The notes under the pieces: generated by a model
What the model saw: only the letters and a program-made list of their open reading frames with translations
What the model was told of the DNA's origin: nothing
The model's database searches: none
Position numbers and translations under genes: made by a program
Part shown: piece by piece, positions 57,022-64,000 of the stretch
Position numbering within the stretch: position 1 is the stretch's first letter
Layout: the number at the start of each line of letters is the position of its first letter
Source of the DNA: JBFLYH01 sp964630235
GTDB taxonomy: Bacteria > Oederibacteriota > JAAXVQ01 > JAUVAV01
Length of the DNA: 64,000 nt
Direction: 5' to 3'
NCBI GenBank assembly: GCA_964630235.1
Contig: CAZVUO010000001.1
Coordinates: forward strand, 496,001-560,000

Positions 57022-58716
57022 ATGCGAGAGATGCTGAAACGCCCCATCCTTGGATTGCTCATGCTGCAAGCCCTGGCGTCCTATCTCGCCTGGCCGAATT
57101 ACCTGCTCCCGGAATCGAACGTTTATTCGGCGCTGCTGGTTTTCCTGGTGCCGGTGCCCACGTTCATGATCATGCTGGCCTTCCGCGGCCGCGAAGCCTT
57201 CCGGCTGTGCGGGCTTTCCGGGCTGGCCATGTTCCTCGTGCCAGCGACCTTGTGGTTCGAGATGCTCCCGGTTTTTCCGGCCGCCATGCCCCTGATTTTT
57301 CTGTTCCTGGCTTTCATGGTGTATAACATCTTCGGGTATGTCGGCTTGTGGGCCGGGGCCTGCATCGAACGCTTTCCCGCCTGGTACCTGCTGTTCGCGC
57401 CGGCGAATTTTGCGGCGTTCGAATTCCTGCGGCTGACGCTCACGCCCAGCCTGTGGTTTTTCCCGCCGCCCATTCTGCTCTTTGCCTATCCGCTGGCCGG
57501 CCTGCCGCCGCTCATGCAGATGGCCTCCCTGACCGGCGTGCTGGGAGCGGACTACTTCGTGCTCTGCGCGGCCGCGGCCCTGGCCCTGCCTGCCTGGCGC
57601 CTGCTGCTGGCGTGGGGCGCCCGCCGGACGGACCTGAAGGGAATGCCGGCCGGCGTGCCGGCGGCCGAGGGACGGCCGGCAAGGGTGAACGCCTGGACCG
57701 CCGCGGCGCTGGGGCTGGGATTCGCGGTTTTGCTCGCGGCCGGCAATCTGGACGCCGGCCGCGTGGCGCGCGCGCACGGCCAGTCCGGGCGGACCCTGCG
57801 CCCGGCGCTTCTCCAGGCGCAGTTTGACGCGGGCAACTACCGCGCCTGGGACGAGCGCGTCAAGCAGTCCGCGGTCGTGCTCTTCCGCCGCCTGGCGCTC
57901 GCGGCCAAGGAAGACCGCGCGGAGCTGCTGGTCTTCACCGAAAGCAGCCTGCCCCTGATGCTTCCCACCACCGCCAAGATCTGGAGCGATTTCCAGGAGA
58001 TCCTGCGGGAAGCGGACCTGCCGGCCATGATCGGCCTGGTCACGGCCGTGGATCAAACCCGGCATTTCAATGTTTGGTACCACGTGGACGCCCAGGGCCG
58101 GATCCAGGACTACTATCTCAAGCAATACCTGATCCCCTTTGGCGAATATATTCCCTGGCGGCCGCTGGTGAACGGGGTGATCGGGGCGCTGAACCGGCTG
58201 TTCGCGACCACCTTTGAACTGCTCAAGCTGACCTCCGTGGCCCTGGATCAGGGGGATTTTTCGCCGGGAAAAGCCAGCAAGGTATTCCACCTGCCGCAGG
58301 GCACGGTGATCCTGCGGGTGTGCGAAGAGATCATGTTTCCCCAGTATTTCGTCCAGGGGGTGCGCCTGGGGGGCGAAATCATTTTCAACGCCGGGACCGG
58401 GAACTGGTTTCCCACGCCGGTTTTTTTCAACACCCGCTTGCAAATGGCGAGCTACCGGGCGGTGGAGACGCGGCGCTGGGTCGGCCTGGTCGCCAGCACC
58501 GCGAGCGCGGCCTATGTGGACCCGCTCGGCTTGGTGCGCGAACGCTCCCCCTTTGGCCGGCGCACAGCGCTGGTCAAGCGCGTGCCCCTGCTTGGCGGCC
58601 AAACCTTTTATGTGCGCTGGGGCGATTGGCTGGGCTGGCTGGTCACGGGGCTCACCGCGGTGCTGATCGGTCTGATGGCCTGGCGCGTCTGGCGGGAACG
58701 GGGAACGGCCGCATGA
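57022..58716 (+). CDS. Apolipoprotein N-acyltransferase-like protein, copy 2
   Basis: Protein of 564 residues, paralogous to copy 1 over its whole length ('LLMLQALASYLAWPNYLL' beside the first copy's 'IQAVIAFLAYPNPLF'). Triad: Glu in 'VFTESSLPLMLP', Lys in 'YYLKQYLIPFGEYIPW', Cys in 'ILRVCEEIMFPQYF'. ATG 57022 is chosen; ATG 57031 is an alternative. Its stop overlaps the hotdog gene start (ATGA), tying it to the acyl-chain genes. Transfer of the product of that pathway to a protein or lipid amine is a reasonable idea (inference). Confidence 0.84.
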   Translation: MREMLKRPILGLLMLQALASYLAWPNYLLPESNVYSALLVFLVPVPTFMIMLAFRGREAFRLCGLSGLAMFLVPATLWFEMLPVFPAAMPLIFLFLAFMVYNIFGYVGLWAGACIERFPAWYLLFAPANFAAFEFLRLTLTPSLWFFPPPILLFAYPLAGLPPLMQMASLTGVLGADYFVLCAAAALALPAWRLLLAWGARRTDLKGMPAGVPAAEGRPARVNAWTAAALGLGFAVLLAAGNLDAGRVARAHGQSGRTLRPALLQAQFDAGNYRAWDERVKQSAVVLFRRLALAAKEDRAELLVFTESSLPLMLPTTAKIWSDFQEILREADLPAMIGLVTAVDQTRHFNVWYHVDAQGRIQDYYLKQYLIPFGEYIPWRPLVNGVIGALNRLFATTFELLKLTSVALDQGDFSPGKASKVFHLPQGTVILRVCEEIMFPQYFVQGVRLGGEIIFNAGTGNWFPTPVFFNTRLQMASYRAVETRRWVGLVASTASAAYVDPLGLVRERSPFGRRTALVKRVPLLGGQTFYVRWGDWLGWLVTGLTAVLIGLMAWRVWRERGTAA

Positions 58717-59186
58717 GCGAGACGACCCGGCTGGACCATTTCCAGACCCACCTGGCGGCTGCAGGCCGGGATCCCGAACATCCGGACCGCTTCGTGGAAA
58801 GCCAGCCGCCCTACCGCTTTATTGACCGCGTCCTGGTCCGCGACGACACTCACACCAAAGTGTTGAAGAACATCACCCGCAACGAGTGGTGCATGGTGTG
58901 TTCCGAAGCGGAAGGCTACCGTCTGCCCTGGACGATTTTGCTCGAATGCATGGCGCAGACCGCCGGCACGTACGACGAGTACCTGCAAAAGCGCGTACCG
59001 CCGACCCGCATTCTGCTCTCCCGCATCAAGCACGTGGAGCTCAAGCGCAGCCCCGCGCCCGGCGACCAGCTGGTCATCACCGCCCGCCTGCTCAAGGTAT
59101 TCAGCAACAACGCCATGTACGAGGTGGAGGCCCATATCGGCGAAGACCTGGCGGCCAGCTGTAAAATCTTCTTCGCCCGGGTGTAG
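58713..59186 (+). CDS. Hotdog-fold FabZ/FabA-like dehydratase homologue
   Basis: Protein of 157 residues with a hotdog fold. 'PPYRFIDRVLVRDD' resembles the FabZ start and 'WTILLECMAQTAG' keeps the Glu of the 'E.MAQ' helix. The catalytic His of FabZ ('H-F-P-G') is not evident; the matching stretch is 'SEAEGYRLPW'. It may therefore be a diverged dehydratase, as in aryl-polyene clusters, or a non-catalytic partner. It overlaps the Lnt-like gene by 4 bases and is followed 3 bases later by the acyltransferase gene. Confidence 0.78.
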   Translation: MSETTRLDHFQTHLAAAGRDPEHPDRFVESQPPYRFIDRVLVRDDTHTKVLKNITRNEWCMVCSEAEGYRLPWTILLECMAQTAGTYDEYLQKRVPPTRILLSRIKHVELKRSPAPGDQLVITARLLKVFSNNAMYEVEAHIGEDLAASCKIFFARV

Positions 59187-59189
59187 GCC

Positions 59190-59876
59190 GTGACCCTGCC
59201 CGGTTTCCCGCCGCCCTGGCCCCTGCGGCTGACCCAGAACCTGGGGCGCCTGACCCTGAACGGGGTGCTGCGGCGCTGGTGCGGCTGGCGCGCCGAAGGC
59301 GCGGAACACCTGGCCGGCCTGTCCCAGGCGGTGCTGGCGCCGACCCATGCGAGCCATCTGGATTTCTGGGCCGTGCTGGCCGGTTTGCCGCCCGGCCTGC
59401 GGCGGCGCACGTACGTGGCCGCGGCCGAGGATTTTTTTTACGCGCGCTGGTGGCGGCGGTGGGTGACCCGCCTGTTCTCGTACCACAATTTTCCGCTCAA
59501 CCGGCGGCAGGACACGGTCGGGGAGTACGGCCGCCTGCGGCAGATCCTGGCGGAGGGGTTTTCCCTGCTGGTGTTCGCCCAGGGGTCGCGCACCCGCGAC
59601 GGCTCGCTCCCGCCGTTTCGGCCCCTGCTGGCCCTGCTGGCCGTTGACAGCGGCGTGCCGCTCGTGCCCGTGGCCGTGCGGGGCACGTTCGAGGCCCTGC
59701 CGGCCGGGCGCTGGTGGCCGCGCCGCGTGCCGATCACGGTGCGGTTCGGCGCGCCGCTGATCCCCACGCTGGCCGCGGGCGAACTGCCGCCCAAGGCCGC
59801 CCGCAGGCTGAACCAGGAATTGGAGGCGCAGGTGCGAACCTTGTATGCCGCCGGAGGACAGCATGCCCAACCGTGA
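59190..59876 (+). CDS. PlsC-like 1-acylglycerol-phosphate-type acyltransferase
   Basis: Membrane-associated acyltransferase of 228 residues. Block I is 'PTHASHLDFW', giving HxxxxD; block II is near 'FPLNRR'; block III is 'FAQGSRTRDG', in place of the usual EGTRS. 'GVPLVPVAV' is block IV. It moves an acyl chain from ACP or CoA to an acceptor, possibly lysophospholipid or another alcohol. The start is GTG 59190, 3 bases after the hotdog gene. The 3' end overlaps the ketosynthase gene by 14 bases, so the genes are co-translated. Confidence 0.86.
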   Translation: MTLPGFPPPWPLRLTQNLGRLTLNGVLRRWCGWRAEGAEHLAGLSQAVLAPTHASHLDFWAVLAGLPPGLRRRTYVAAAEDFFYARWWRRWVTRLFSYHNFPLNRRQDTVGEYGRLRQILAEGFSLLVFAQGSRTRDGSLPPFRPLLALLAVDSGVPLVPVAVRGTFEALPAGRWWPRRVPITVRFGAPLIPTLAAGELPPKAARRLNQELEAQVRTLYAAGGQHAQP

Positions 59877-61110
59877 TTCCCGCCCTGAAGTCTATGTCAC
59901 CGGCCTGGGACTGAACACGCCGCTGGGCGCGGGCGCGGAAACGTTCTGGCCCGCCCTGGCCGCGGGCGTGTCGGGCGTGGGGCCCGTGACCCGCTTTGAC
60001 ACCAGCTGGCTGCCCATCCACGTCGCGGCGGAAATCAAGGATCTCGACGGCCTGCGCAATCTCTCGGCGGAAGAACGCGAGACCTGGGGGCCGGCCGCGC
60101 GCCTGGCGCTCTCGGTCAGCCGCGCGGCCCTGGCGGACGCGGGCTGGCTGGGGTCGGACAACCGGTCGCGGCGGGCCGAAGTGGACCTGGTGTTCGGCAC
60201 CACCCACGGCGACCTGAACGAGCACGTGGTGCGCTGCAAGCGGACCTGGGAGCGCCAGGATCTGGCCGGCGCGCTGGAGGTGACCCGGGATATCGTGCGC
60301 GCCAACGCGACCTACGGGTTCCTTCACCAGATCGCGCGGCGTCTGGGCCTCGCGGGGTGGCAGAGCGACAACACCAACGCCTGCGCGGCCAGCGGCTACG
60401 CGCTCTGCCTGGGCGTGGAGCGCATCCGCCAGGGCCTGGCCGAGGTGGTTCTGGCCGGCGGCGTGGACGTGCTCGCCGAGCCGGACTATGTGGGGTTTTG
60501 CAGCCTGCGGGCCCTGGCGCCGGACTGCTGCCGGCCGTTCGACGTCGCCCGGCGCGGTCTGGTGATGGGCGAGGCGGGCGCGGCCCTGGTGCTGGAATCC
60601 GGCGAGAGCCTGCGGCGGCGCGGCGGCCACGCCTACGCGCGGGTGCTGGGCTACGGCTGGTCAAGCGACGGCTACCATCTCTCCACGCCCCATCCCGAAG
60701 GCTGGGGCACCAAGCGGTCGCTGGTCCTGGCCCTGGAGGATGCGGGGCTTGAACCCCGGGACATTGACGCGATCGTCGCGCACGGCACCGGCACGCCGGG
60801 CAACGACCGCACCGAGGCGCAGGCCTTCCGGGCGGTGTTCGGCGAACGGGTGCCGCCGGTCACGGCGCCCAAGTCCATGATCGGGCATGCCATGGGCGCG
60901 GCCAGCGCGATCGAAGCCGCGATCGGCGTGCTGAGCCTGCGGCACCAGGTCCTGCCGCCCACGATCAACCACGAGACCACGGACCCGGACTGTCCGGTCC
61001 CGGTCGTGGCGCCCGCGAGCCGCAGCCTGCGCCTGCGGCACCTCGTGACCAATTCCTCCGGGTTCGGCGGCAACAACGACAGCCTGGTGTTCGGGGAGGC
61101 GCGGGCATGA
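59863..61110 (+). CDS. Beta-ketoacyl-ACP synthase (FabF-type, active)
   Basis: Condensing enzyme of 415 residues that joins malonyl-ACP to an acyl chain. The full triad is visible: C174 in 'NTNACAASGYAL', H307 in 'VAHGTGTPGND' and H342 in 'SMIGHAMGAAS'. ATG 59863 is chosen because GGAGGA lies 5 bases before it. The next gene overlaps by 4 bases and encodes a ketosynthase-like protein without these residues, the classic KS-alpha/chain-length-factor arrangement. This supports a dedicated polyene or polyketide-like chain rather than housekeeping fatty acid synthesis. Confidence 0.92.
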   Translation: MPNRDSRPEVYVTGLGLNTPLGAGAETFWPALAAGVSGVGPVTRFDTSWLPIHVAAEIKDLDGLRNLSAEERETWGPAARLALSVSRAALADAGWLGSDNRSRRAEVDLVFGTTHGDLNEHVVRCKRTWERQDLAGALEVTRDIVRANATYGFLHQIARRLGLAGWQSDNTNACAASGYALCLGVERIRQGLAEVVLAGGVDVLAEPDYVGFCSLRALAPDCCRPFDVARRGLVMGEAGAALVLESGESLRRRGGHAYARVLGYGWSSDGYHLSTPHPEGWGTKRSLVLALEDAGLEPRDIDAIVAHGTGTPGNDRTEAQAFRAVFGERVPPVTAPKSMIGHAMGAASAIEAAIGVLSLRHQVLPPTINHETTDPDCPVPVVAPASRSLRLRHLVTNSSGFGGNNDSLVFGEARA

Positions 61111-62306
61111 CGGAGCGCCTGCTCATCACCGGCACGAGTTTGGTCTGCGGCCTGGGCGCCGGGCCGGCCGAAGCGCTGGGCCGCCTGCTGGCCGGGGAAA
61201 GCGGCCTGGCCGCCTGCGCGCTGGACCGCTTTGGCCTGAGCGAGCCGGTGTGGTTCGCGGACGTGCGCCAGGACCTCAAGGAGGCCCTGGGCGGCAAAGG
61301 CTGGCGCAACCACAACCGGGCCGCGCTCATGGCGTGCCTGGCGGCCAGGGAGCTGCAGGCCGACGCTGGCTTGGGCGGCGGCGCCTGGCGTCCCGAGGAC
61401 ACGGGCCTGGTCATGGGCTACAACCACAACCTTTTCTCCCCGGAATTCGAGGAGACCATCAAGAATCGAAACCTCAACCTGCTCAACCCGGCCTTCTTCC
61501 TGAACATCTCCACCAATGCCGTGGCTTCGCAGGTGACCATTTTCCTGAAACTCCACGCATTTGCCATGACCGTGACCACGGGGTTTACAGCCGGGCTCGA
61601 GGCGCTGGACCAGGCGGCCCTGGCTTTGCGCGCCGGCCGGGCGCGCTGGGTCATGGCCGGCGGCGCGGAGGAGCGCAACGACCAGTTTTGCTACAGCTTT
61701 CACCAGGCTTTCCGGAACGACGCGGACGCCGGCTCTCCCGCGGCCCTGCGGCTCGGCGCGCCCAACCAGATATCGGCCGGCGAAGGCTGCGGCCTGCTGC
61801 TGCTCGAGACCGAGGCCGAAGCCCGGGCCCGGGGCGCGCGCGTGCGCGGCGTGTTGTTGGGCAGCGGCCTGGGCGTGAACCCCGGCGCGGCCGGAAGCGA
61901 TCCCGCGGCCGCGGAGTCAGCTTTGCGCCGGGCGCTCGGCCAGGCCGGGTTGGAACCGGGCCAGGTGGGCGCGCTGTTTCTGGCCGCCAACGGCCATGCC
62001 GGCCAGGACCAGGCCGAGGCCGAGGCCGTCCGCCGCGTGTTCGGTCCAGCGCTCCCGCCGGCCGTGGCCCTGAAGGGCGCGCTGGGGGAGACCTACCATG
62101 CGCACGGCGCGCTGGCCGCGGTCGTGGCGCTCGCGTGCCTGGAGCAAAAGACCCTGCCGCCCACCGCGCATCTGGCTGACCCGGGTCTGGCCCAGGCCCT
62201 GAACCTCAGTGCGAAGTCCCGGCCGCTGGACGGCAAGGTGGCCGTGCTGCTGGCCATGGATCAGGACCAAAAAGCCGCGGCCATCGCGCTCGGAGCCGCG
62301 CGATGA
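61107..62306 (+). CDS. Inactive ketosynthase partner (chain-length-factor-like)
   Basis: Thiolase-fold protein of 399 residues, related to the preceding ketosynthase. The active-site Cys is absent ('MTVTTGFTAGLEAL' where the KS has 'ACAASGYAL'), the first His motif is changed to 'LAANGHAGQDQ' and the second to 'KGALGETYHAHGAL'. It is therefore expected to be a non-catalytic partner that forms a heterodimer and helps set chain length, as CLF proteins do. It starts in a 4-base overlap with the KS stop and ends in a 4-base overlap with the reductase start. Confidence 0.85.
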   Translation: MTERLLITGTSLVCGLGAGPAEALGRLLAGESGLAACALDRFGLSEPVWFADVRQDLKEALGGKGWRNHNRAALMACLAARELQADAGLGGGAWRPEDTGLVMGYNHNLFSPEFEETIKNRNLNLLNPAFFLNISTNAVASQVTIFLKLHAFAMTVTTGFTAGLEALDQAALALRAGRARWVMAGGAEERNDQFCYSFHQAFRNDADAGSPAALRLGAPNQISAGEGCGLLLLETEAEARARGARVRGVLLGSGLGVNPGAAGSDPAAAESALRRALGQAGLEPGQVGALFLAANGHAGQDQAEAEAVRRVFGPALPPAVALKGALGETYHAHGALAAVVALACLEQKTLPPTAHLADPGLAQALNLSAKSRPLDGKVAVLLAMDQDQKAAAIALGAAR

Positions 62307-63055
62307 CGAGCGGCGCGGGCATGCATTTCCGCGGACGCGTGGCCCTGGTCACCGGCGGCACGGGCGATATCGGCCGCTCCGTGGTGCGCAGGCTCGCGGC
62401 CGCTGGTCTGCAGGTGGCCTTCACCTTTCACCAGAACCAGGAGGCCGCGGACCAGCTCGCGGCGGAGCTGGGCGAATCGGTGCGCGGCTGGCCGGTGTCC
62501 GAAAACAAATTGGAGACCGCGCGCAGGATCGCGGCCGAGATCCGGGAGTGGCGCGGCCCGGCCGACTATCTCGCGAACTGCGCCGGCCGCCTGCGCGACA
62601 TCATGTTCGTGCGCATGGAAGAGCCGGAATGGCGGGAGGTGCTGGACGCCAACCTGGACGCGGCCTTCGTCTTTTCCCGCGCCGTGATCTTCGACCAGCT
62701 CAAGCAGCAGCACGGCGCCCTGGTGCACGTTTCCTCGATCGCGGCCCTGACCGGCGCGCCCGGCCAGGCCAACTACGCGGCCGCCAAGGCCGGCGTGCTG
62801 GGGCTGGTCAAAGCCCTGGCCCGCGAGGCCGGCCGGTTCGGCATACGCGTCAACGCCGTAGCCCCGGGTTATGTGGTGTCGCGCATGACCGCGGGCTTGC
62901 CGGACCGGGTGCGTGACTGGGCGCTGAAAACGATCCCGCTCGGACGTTTCGGCGAGCCGGACGAAGTGGCCGCGGCCGTGGCGTACCTCCTCTCCGACGA
63001 GGCCCGTTATGTGACCGGCCAGGTGCTGGTGGTGGACGGCGGGCTGGTGATGTAG
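62303..63055 (+). CDS. 3-oxoacyl-ACP reductase (FabG-like SDR)
   Basis: Short-chain dehydrogenase of 250 residues that uses NADPH to reduce the beta-keto group made by the ketosynthase. NADP motif 'LVTGGTGDIGRSVV', catalytic Ser in 'VHVSSIAALTG' and 'NYAAAKAGVLGLVKALARE' with the YxxxK pair. 'RINAVAPGYV'-like sequence and the terminal 'VTGQVLVVDGGLVM' are standard. It is the last gene of the tightly overlapped set. cinA starts directly after its stop codon. Confidence 0.93.
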   Translation: MTSGAGMHFRGRVALVTGGTGDIGRSVVRRLAAAGLQVAFTFHQNQEAADQLAAELGESVRGWPVSENKLETARRIAAEIREWRGPADYLANCAGRLRDIMFVRMEEPEWREVLDANLDAAFVFSRAVIFDQLKQQHGALVHVSSIAALTGAPGQANYAAAKAGVLGLVKALAREAGRFGIRVNAVAPGYVVSRMTAGLPDRVRDWALKTIPLGRFGEPDEVAAAVAYLLSDEARYVTGQVLVVDGGLVM

Positions 63056-64000
63056 ATGCGCGCGGTCCTGCTCGCCATCGGCACGGAACTGCTCCGCCAC
63101 CGGCCTGACAGCAACAGCCTGGAGCTCAGCCGGCGCCTCGCGCGCTTGGGCATCGAGACCGCGGAGCGTCTGGTCCTGCCCGACGCGGTGGGGCCGGTGG
63201 CCCGGGCCATCCGGTCCGGCCTGCGGTCCGGGGCGCTGGTGGTGTGCACCGGAGGCCTGGGCCCCACGAGCGACGATGTCACGCGCCAGGCCGTGGCCCA
63301 CGCCTGCCAGCGGCCACTGGAGTACCGACCAGAGCTCATGCGCCAGATCGAGGCGCGCTTCCAGCGGCGCCGCGTGCCCATGCCCGTGATCAATCGCGTG
63401 CAGGCGCTCATTCCGCGGGGCGCGATGCCCATGCCAAATTCGAACGGGACCGCGCCCGGCTTCCTGCTGGCCAGCGACCCAGGCTGGGTGGCGGCCCTGC
63501 CCGGCCCGCCGAACGAATGCCTGGCCATGGCCGGCGCGGCCTTGATGCCCGCGCTCCGCCGCCTGCGGCTCGCGGGCCGGCCCAGGCCCGAGCGGTTGTT
63601 CCGCGTGTGCGGGCTCCCCGAGGCGCAACTGATGATGCTGCTGGCCCCGGTCGAACAACGGCTGGGTGACTGGGGCGTGACCCTGGACGAGCCCGGCGAG
63701 CTCCTGATCCGCCTGACCGGGCCGCAGGCCGCGTTGCCAGCCAGGCAGCGTTTGCTGGTCCGCCTGCTCGGTGCGCACCTGGTCTCGGCCAGCGGCCAGC
63801 GGCTCGAGGTCGCGGTCGGCGGTCTGCTGGAGCGCCGGCGCGAAACACTGGCCGTGGCCGAATCCTGCACCGGCGGCCGCGCGGCCAGCCGCCTCACCAG
63901 CGTGCCCGGGAGTTCGGCGTATTTTCTGGAAGGCGTGGTCGCCTACGCCAATGCCGCGAAGACCCGGCGCTTGGGCGTGCCGCCCGGTCTGCTGGCGCGG
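63056..64000 (+). CDS. cinA: CinA-family protein, N-terminal part (runs off the window)
   Basis: The reading frame starts at ATG 63056, one base after the fabG-like stop, and stays open to the window end (315 codons; full CinA is about 410-430). The N-terminal MoCF domain has 'MRAVLLAIGTELLRH' and 'VVCTGGLGPTSDD', which bind nucleotide. The start of the C-terminal NMN deamidase domain is seen as 'TLAVAESCTGGRAASRLTSV'. The protein is an ADP-ribose pyrophosphatase/NMN deamidase acting in NAD recycling. It is probably only incidentally linked to the lipid cluster. Confidence 0.93.
   Translation, partial: MRAVLLAIGTELLRHRPDSNSLELSRRLARLGIETAERLVLPDAVGPVARAIRSGLRSGALVVCTGGLGPTSDDVTRQAVAHACQRPLEYRPELMRQIEARFQRRRVPMPVINRVQALIPRGAMPMPNSNGTAPGFLLASDPGWVAALPGPPNECLAMAGAALMPALRRLRLAGRPRPERLFRVCGLPEAQLMMLLAPVEQRLGDWGVTLDEPGELLIRLTGPQAALPARQRLLVRLLGAHLVSASGQRLEVAVGGLLERRRETLAVAESCTGGRAASRLTSVPGSSAYFLEGVVAYANAAKTRRLGVPPGLLAR

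Noticed and set aside
63244..63669. 141-codon plus-strand frame inside cinA
   Set aside because: It is out of frame with cinA, which is open from 63056 to the window end with clear CinA motifs.

Overview
The window is a 64-kb scaffold from a Gram-negative bacterium. The sequence gives no species. It is probably a metagenome-assembled genome, because a gap of exactly 100 N (2083-2182) sits inside a repeat. Most of the DNA is GC-rich, with more AT-rich patches near 1-2.8 kb, 11.3-11.8 kb and 28.9-30.1 kb. The two Lnt-like N-acyltransferases imply an outer membrane. The Thr/Pro-linked secreted propeller protein with a 'YPNP' C-terminal domain, the DUF2378-like pair and the giant DUF2298 membrane protein recall Myxococcota and several uncultured phyla (for example FCPU426 or Goldbacteria-like lineages). 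That placement is inference.

Layout. 0-2 kb: the end of gyrB, then serS. 1.8-11.2 kb: an unusual tRNA region. It holds four serine isoacceptors (UGA, GCU, GGA, CGA), tRNA-Arg(ACG) next to tadA, and tRNA-Ala(CGC). Several of these tRNAs are followed by tandem copies of their own 3' end and by hairpin/octamer palindromes. Set between the tRNAs are a phosphodiesterase, a histidine kinase with a DivK-like response regulator, a folate/flavoprotein/FixCX operon, a cupin and a membrane protein. 11.9-19.9 kb: a divergent carotenoid-tailoring cluster (two CrtI-type oxidoreductases, aldehyde dehydrogenase, alpha/beta hydrolase, ICMT-like methyltransferase, CrtQ-like glycosyltransferase). 20-28 kb: nitroreductase, ferritin-like protein, GGDEF protein, B12-dependent ribonucleotide reductase with a likely NrdR box pair, and an ABC-F ATPase. 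28.3-34 kb: a small membrane protein, a 1059-residue secreted beta-propeller protein and typA. 34-42.3 kb: two DUF2378-like proteins and a redox island (flavin reductase, TrxR, two-fold disulfide oxidoreductase, thioredoxin, DUF6132, TlpA), with PTS enzyme I, an ArsR repressor, a cold-shock protein and MscL. 42.5-54.5 kb: a secreted TGPGGR-repeat protein, a UbiA-type transferase beside a 1531-residue GT-C/DUF2298 fusion, DUF3467, a metallophosphoesterase, a radical SAM protein and an NfeD/slipin pair. 54.5-64 kb: a lipid assembly line (ACP, two Lnt-like acyltransferases, hotdog protein, PlsC-like acyltransferase, ketosynthase, chain-length-factor-like partner, ketoreductase), then the start of cinA.

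How the genes work together. Three modules look co-functional: (i) seryl-tRNA synthetase with serine tRNAs, and TadA with its tRNA-Arg(ACG) substrate; (ii) the carotenoid genes, which could oxidise a carotenoid end to an acid and then glycosylate or methylate it; (iii) the KS/CLF-type line, which could supply an unusual acyl chain to the neighbouring acyltransferases. Small palindromic or MITE-like repeats lie in many of the gaps between operons.
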